This document shows positions 14,608 through 17,516 of a stretch of DNA of 17,516 nucleotides, piece by piece; the first letter of the stretch is position 1; each line of letters begins with the position of its first letter. Under the pieces are notes generated by a model. It was given only the letters and a program-made list of their open reading frames with translations, made no database searches and was not told where the DNA came from. Source of the DNA: an uncultured bacterium (GTDB taxonomy: Bacteria; Bacillota; Clostridia; Lachnospirales; Lachnospiraceae); assembly GCA_946061355.1 (NCBI GenBank), contig CAMGRE010000024.1, forward strand, positions 1 through 17,516, given 5' to 3'. Made by a program: the position numbers and the translations under genes.

Positions 14608-15894
14608 GACGTTGCAAACTGCGTACAGGGGCAAGTTTGTCAACCATTCTTCTTCCCTGTAATCTTTCATGGAAAGCCTCACAGCGTACTCCGGGCTATA
14701 TTTTTGGCAATACATTTTCAAACTTTTGGCCTGATTGCTCACTTCGGCTTTCACCTCAACCGGAACAACATTTTTCCCTTTCTGAATCATAAAATCTATC
14801 TCATAATTTGCGCTTTCCGTACTATAATAATAGGGTGTATAGGCAGTATCCGATACAAGCTGCTGAAGAACATACTGTTCCGTAAGCGCACCTTTAAATT
14901 CGCGGAAAATTTCATTGCCTTCCAAAATGGAGGACGCATCCAGATCGCTCATTGCCCCCAAAAGGCCAACATCCAACAGGAATAATTTGAAAGCACTGAA
15001 ATCAATATACGCCTTCAAAGGCATTGACGGACAGTTGACTTTGTAAACTTTAACGATCAATCCGCAATCTGCCAGCCATTCAATCGCAACCTCAAAATCT
15101 TTCATTCTGGCTCCCTTTTTTATCTGTCCAAAAAAGAATTTCTTATTTTCCTTTGCAAGCTGCATCGGAATGGAATTCCATACCATTCTGATACGCGCAA
15201 GATTTGTATTGTCTGTATGTTTCCCAAAATCATCTTCATACTGTTCAAGAATCGACTTCTGCAGATGTCTCACAGCGACATAATCTTTATGTTCCGCAAA
15301 AAAAGCCACAACTTCCGGCATTCCTCCGACATAATAGTAATTTTTCAACCAGTTAATATACTTATTGCCGAAATCACTGATCAATGTATAATTTTTCCCA
15401 TCAAGAAGTCCGACAAGTTGAGACTCTCCCACTGCTTCGAGGAATTCCCGAAAATTCAGAGGATATAATTCCATTGTCTCAACTTTGCCTACAGGATATG
15501 AAATATTACGGTGCAACGCAACTCCCAAAAGAGATCCTGCAGCAACGATCGCATATTGCGGCGCATTTTCACAAAAATATTTCAGGGACTCCAATGCACG
15601 CGGTGCTTCTTGAATTTCATCAAATATAATCAGCGTATCTTCCGGAGTCACTTCTGTTTTTGCCTCTATATTGATGTTCATAATGATTCGGTCAATGTCA
15701 TAATCATCCTCAAAAACGTTTGCCATCCTCTTATTATTATAAAATGTGATATACGCAACTTTCTTGAAATGCGTTGCGCCAAATTCTTTCATAAGCCAGG
15801 TTTTTCCAACCTGCCTTGCCCCTTTTATCAACAACGGCTTCCGATTCGGGCGATCTTTCCACTCAATCAACTGTTGCATCGCATACCTTTTCAT
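14605..15894 (-). CDS. AAA_14 / DUF4143 ATP-binding protein
   Basis: A 429-aa P-loop protein of the archaeal-ATPase-like AAA_14 plus DUF4143 group, widespread in anaerobes and without a settled function. Walker A GARQVGKT is at 25-32, Walker B TLIIFDEIQE at 87-96, and a sensor-like AAGSLLG at 118-124. The C-terminal domain carries E339, then EID (365-367) and EVK (380-382), an arrangement resembling the PD-(D/E)XK nuclease fold. GGAGGTG lies 6 nt before the ATG at 15894; a GTG further up (15903) overlaps that site and is rejected. It has its own strong promoter, preceded by three 33-bp repeats. It is probably not part of the sugar operon, though no terminator separates it from lacI. Confidence 0.9.
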   Translation of the reverse strand: MKRYAMQQLIEWKDRPNRKPLLIKGARQVGKTWLMKEFGATHFKKVAYITFYNNKRMANVFEDDYDIDRIIMNINIEAKTEVTPEDTLIIFDEIQEAPRALESLKYFCENAPQYAIVAAGSLLGVALHRNISYPVGKVETMELYPLNFREFLEAVGESQLVGLLDGKNYTLISDFGNKYINWLKNYYYVGGMPEVVAFFAEHKDYVAVRHLQKSILEQYEDDFGKHTDNTNLARIRMVWNSIPMQLAKENKKFFFGQIKKGARMKDFEVAIEWLADCGLIVKVYKVNCPSMPLKAYIDFSAFKLFLLDVGLLGAMSDLDASSILEGNEIFREFKGALTEQYVLQQLVSDTAYTPYYYSTESANYEIDFMIQKGKNVVPVEVKAEVSNQAKSLKMYCQKYSPEYAVRLSMKDYREEEWLTNLPLYAVCNV

Positions 15895-15916
15895 AACAGG
15901 CACCTCCGTTATTTCA

Positions 15917-15946
15917 AGTATACTCCAATTCCCCCAAAAATATCAA
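15917..15946 (-). promoter_or_regulatory. Promoter of the AAA_14/DUF4143 gene
   Basis: On the minus strand, -35 TTGATA (15941-15946), 18-bp spacer and -10 TATACT (15917-15922), each 5 of 6 to consensus. The start would fall near 15910, leaving only about 16 nt of leader, mostly ribosome binding site. Confidence 0.6.
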
Positions 15947-16043
15947 CATTTTTTCGCAGGACTTTTGCTGCTATTTCTACATTTTTTCTCATGACTTTTC
16001 CCATTACTTTAACATTTTTTCAGAGGACTTTTGTGGAGCTGCA
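15941..16043. repeat. Three tandem imperfect 33-bp repeats
   Basis: ACATTTTTTC starts at 15946, 15979 and 16012, and each copy is followed by a four-base variable part and GACTTTT. The period is 33 bp. The first copy overlaps the -35 box of the ATPase gene. On the minus strand each unit reads as an 11-residue KVLRKNVDI-like peptide, but one copy has a stop. Confidence 0.7.
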
Positions 16044-16057
16044 CAGACACAGCATAC

Positions 16058-16089
16058 AAAAAAGGCCGCTCCTTTGCAGGACAGCCTTT
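16058..16089 (-). terminator. Intrinsic terminator of the hydrogenase-rubrerythrin-hypothetical unit
   Basis: On the minus strand an AAAGGC/GCCTTT stem extends with G-U pairs and one bulge to a GCAA loop, and is followed by six T. It lies 34 nt after the stop of the 134-aa gene. Confidence 0.7.
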
Positions 16090-16122
16090 CCGATCTTTGT
16101 TCTCTTTTTTGTTATACGTGCT

Positions 16123-16527
16123 TCACGTCCAGGATTCCTGGAATTCCTCAACCGGCACGTTCTCATCCACCTTCACGACGACCTGATACTCATCCTCATA
16201 GACGATCTCTCCCGGTGTGTTGGTGTAAACCACATAGAAAGGATGATGATACTTCTCCAACAGCCACATTGCCGGATTGATCATTTTCATCATCTCTTCC
16301 GTGTTTTCCGTTTTGAAGAAGCACACTACCTTTTCACGATTCATACACTGCGGCGGATAGGGAAGCACCTCTGCGAACCAGGAATCTATCTCCTTGAAGA
16401 GTTCCGCATCCTCTTCCTCCATGACATCATCCTGTATCATCTTCCAGCACATACTGAAGATGCCCTTGGCATACATGGTATTCTCTGCAAGCTCTCTTCC
16501 CTGAATCCTTACATACTTAAAGTTCAT
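16123..16527 (-). CDS. Hypothetical protein, 134 aa
   Basis: I do not recognise this family. It is an acidic soluble protein with no signal peptide or membrane helix. It has two conspicuous cysteines (CMNRE and VVCFF contexts), a short hydrophobic strand VVYTNTPGEIVYED-like, and a VVVKVDENVPVEEF C-terminal strand-helix pattern. AAGGTGATGGTGAT precedes the ATG at 16527. It lies 68 bp behind the rubrerythrin stop on the same strand and is followed by a good terminator, so it is probably the last gene of that transcript. A link to redox or oxygen stress rests on position alone. Confidence 0.7.
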   Translation of the reverse strand: MNFKYVRIQGRELAENTMYAKGIFSMCWKMIQDDVMEEEDAELFKEIDSWFAEVLPYPPQCMNREKVVCFFKTENTEEMMKMINPAMWLLEKYHHPFYVVYTNTPGEIVYEDEYQVVVKVDENVPVEEFQESWT

Positions 16528-16595
16528 ATCACCATCACCTTCCGCCGCACAGTGCCCTCATGACATAACCATGGCTACTCTGTCCGTTTCTATAA

Positions 16596-17258
16596 TCAAT
16601 AATTCTCCTCATGGATCTCAAAGTAGCTCTGAGGATGGTTGCATACCGGACATACCTCGGGAGCCTTGGTTCCCACTACGATATGACCACAGTTGCGGCA
16701 CTCCCAAACCTTCACTTCACTCTTCTCAAATACCTGTGCGGTCTCGATATTCTTAAGCAGTGCACGGTATCTCTCCTCATGATGTTTCTCGATCGCCCCC
16801 ACTGCCCTGAACTTGGCTGCCAGTTCCGGGAAGCCCTCTTCCTCAGCAGTCTTTGCAAAGCCGTCGTACATATCGATCCACTCATAGTTCTCGCCATCAG
16901 CCGCTGCCGCAAGGTTAGCGGGCGTATCGCCGATACCGTTCAACTCCTTGAACCACATCTTGGCATGCTCTTTCTCATTGTCGGCCGTCTTTAAGAAAAG
17001 TGCAGACATCTGCTCATAACCTTCCTTCTTGGCTACGGAGGCAAAATAGGTGTATTTATTTCTTGCCTGGGACTCACCTGCGAAAGCAGTCTCTAAGTTT
17101 TTCTCCGTCTGTGTTCCGGCATATTTGTTGGCAGGCTTTGCCTCACTGATCAGTTCAAACGCCGAAGCGGGCTGCTTGCAGATCGGACATACGAAATCAG
17201 CCGGCAGTTCCTCTCCCTCATAAATGTGTCCGCAGATCTTGCATTTCCATGTTTTCAT
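16596..17258 (-). CDS. rbr: Rubrerythrin with a rubredoxin domain at each end
   Basis: Peroxide-scavenging diiron protein of anaerobes, 220 aa if started at ATG 17258. The N-terminal short rubredoxin domain has cysteines C6, C9, C24 and C27 (CKIC and CPIC). The ferritin-like four-helix domain (about 50-175) has E62 in AGESQAR, E95xxH98, E123/E126 in GENYE and E157xxH160. The C-terminal rubredoxin domain has C187, C190, C203 and C206 (CRNC and CPVC). AAAGGAGAAGGAAAC before this ATG is a strong ribosome binding site, supporting translation from here. The frame is nevertheless open upstream into a hydrogenase domain, so this may be an internal start of a fused gene. Function of the family is well established; which form is made is not. 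Confidence 0.85.
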   Translation of the reverse strand: MKTWKCKICGHIYEGEELPADFVCPICKQPASAFELISEAKPANKYAGTQTEKNLETAFAGESQARNKYTYFASVAKKEGYEQMSALFLKTADNEKEHAKMWFKELNGIGDTPANLAAAADGENYEWIDMYDGFAKTAEEEGFPELAAKFRAVGAIEKHHEERYRALLKNIETAQVFEKSEVKVWECRNCGHIVVGTKAPEVCPVCNHPQSYFEIHEENY

Positions 17259-17516
17259 GTTTCCTTCTCCTTTTCTTTGTGCTGTATTTTCTGTATTGCT
17301 TGTATTTCTCTCTGATCTTTTGATCGTGTCACTCCTGTCGGTATAGGAGGTATGTAACATCTTTTCCGCCATCTCGCTGAGCGGCTTGCCGTAGAACTCC
17401 TCGTAAACCTGTTTGATCTCGGGATTCTCGTGGCTCTTGCGAAGCGTCATCGCCTCATCCTTTGTATACAGGCTTGCGATCCGGGCCTTCCTGACCTCAT
17501 CCTTATCCTTCATGAT
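16596..17516 (-). CDS. [FeFe]-hydrogenase C-terminal domain in frame with rubrerythrin (5' end off the window)
   Basis: The open frame of the rubrerythrin continues upstream without a stop to the window edge. The first about 60 visible residues (IMKDKDEVRKARIASLY, LRKSHENPEI, YGKPLSEMAEKMLHTSYTDR) match the small-subunit-like tail that follows the H-cluster domain of [FeFe]-hydrogenases, where RKSHENP and LLHTHY are hallmarks. A hydrophilic linker of about 25 residues containing three AATACA units at 9-bp spacing connects it to the rubrerythrin. Possibilities are a true hydrogenase-rubrerythrin fusion, two proteins from one frame through an internal start, or a lost stop from mutation or sequencing error. 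The H-cluster domain itself is outside the window, so activity cannot be judged. Confidence 0.6.
   Translation of the reverse strand: MMKDKDEVRKARIASLYTKDEAMTLRKSHENPEIKQVYEEFYGKPLSEMAEKMLHTSYTDRSDTIKRSERNTSNTENTAQRKGEGNMKTWKCKICGHIYEGEELPADFVCPICKQPASAFELISEAKPANKYAGTQTEKNLETAFAGESQARNKYTYFASVAKKEGYEQMSALFLKTADNEKEHAKMWFKELNGIGDTPANLAAAADGENYEWIDMYDGFAKTAEEEGFPELAAKFRAVGAIEKHHEERYRALLKNIETAQVFEKSEVKVWECRNCGHIVVGTKAPEVCPVCNHPQSYFEIHEENY

Noticed and set aside
15909..16004. A 31-codon minus-strand ORF made of the 33-bp repeats
   Set aside because: It has no ribosome binding site, and the ATPase promoter lies inside it.
15941..16043. CRISPR-like spaced repeats
   Set aside because: The repeats are imperfect and tandem, with no unique spacers of normal length and no cas genes nearby.
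15511..16563. A 350-codon plus-strand open frame
   Set aside because: It lies antisense to the AAA_14/DUF4143 gene, the repeats, a terminator and the 134-aa gene, and its product shows no recognisable domain. The opposite strand has clear families with ribosome sites.

Overview
The window looks like chromosome of an anaerobic Firmicute, most likely Lachnospiraceae-like. The evidence is strong GGAGG-type ribosome binding sites, moderate GC, a CUT1 sugar ABC operon under a LacI-type repressor, the tail of an [FeFe]-hydrogenase beside a rubrerythrin, a surface protein with YANTYPDV-type repeats, and a LytTR regulator paired with a 7-TM histidine kinase. No rRNA, tRNA, insertion sequence, prophage or CRISPR array was seen.

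Layout. Positions 1-2189 (minus): a TrpB2-type tryptophan synthase beta chain, cut by the left edge, lies 23 bp behind a secreted CAP-domain protein. The CAP gene has a good promoter with a perfect 10-4-10 palindrome lying over its -10 box. Positions 2311-3600 (minus): guanine deaminase. Positions 3601-3957 are intergenic and hold the guaD promoter, a terminator-like hairpin facing guaD, a possible 40-codon ORF, two tandem 20-bp repeats and the promoter of the plus-strand operon. Positions 3958-8373 (plus) form a tight three-gene cassette: LytTR response regulator, 589-aa exported Ser/Thr-rich protein with a C-terminal membrane segment, and 7-TM GHKL sensor kinase. The kinase probably starts at a TTG that overlaps the stop codon before it. 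This cassette is the best candidate here for an undescribed signalling system.

Positions 8436-14561 (minus): a sugar-use locus in the order LacI repressor, substrate-binding lipoprotein, two permeases and a GH13 oligo-1,6-glucosidase. Two identical 14-bp operators bracket the lipoprotein promoter. A valine after the glucosidase nucleophile suggests alpha-1,6-linked gluco-oligosaccharides as substrate. No ABC ATPase is encoded, so a shared one elsewhere is implied. Positions 14605-15894 (minus): an AAA_14/DUF4143 ATPase, with three 33-bp tandem repeats just upstream of its promoter. Positions 16123-17516 (minus): a 134-aa protein of unknown function, a rubrerythrin with a rubredoxin domain at each end, and in the same open frame without a stop the C-terminal domain of an [FeFe]-hydrogenase running off the right edge.

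The two most interesting observations are the apparent hydrogenase-rubrerythrin fusion and the LytTR / exported protein / 7-TM kinase cassette with its phased repeats. All calls come from reading the sequence; no database search was run.
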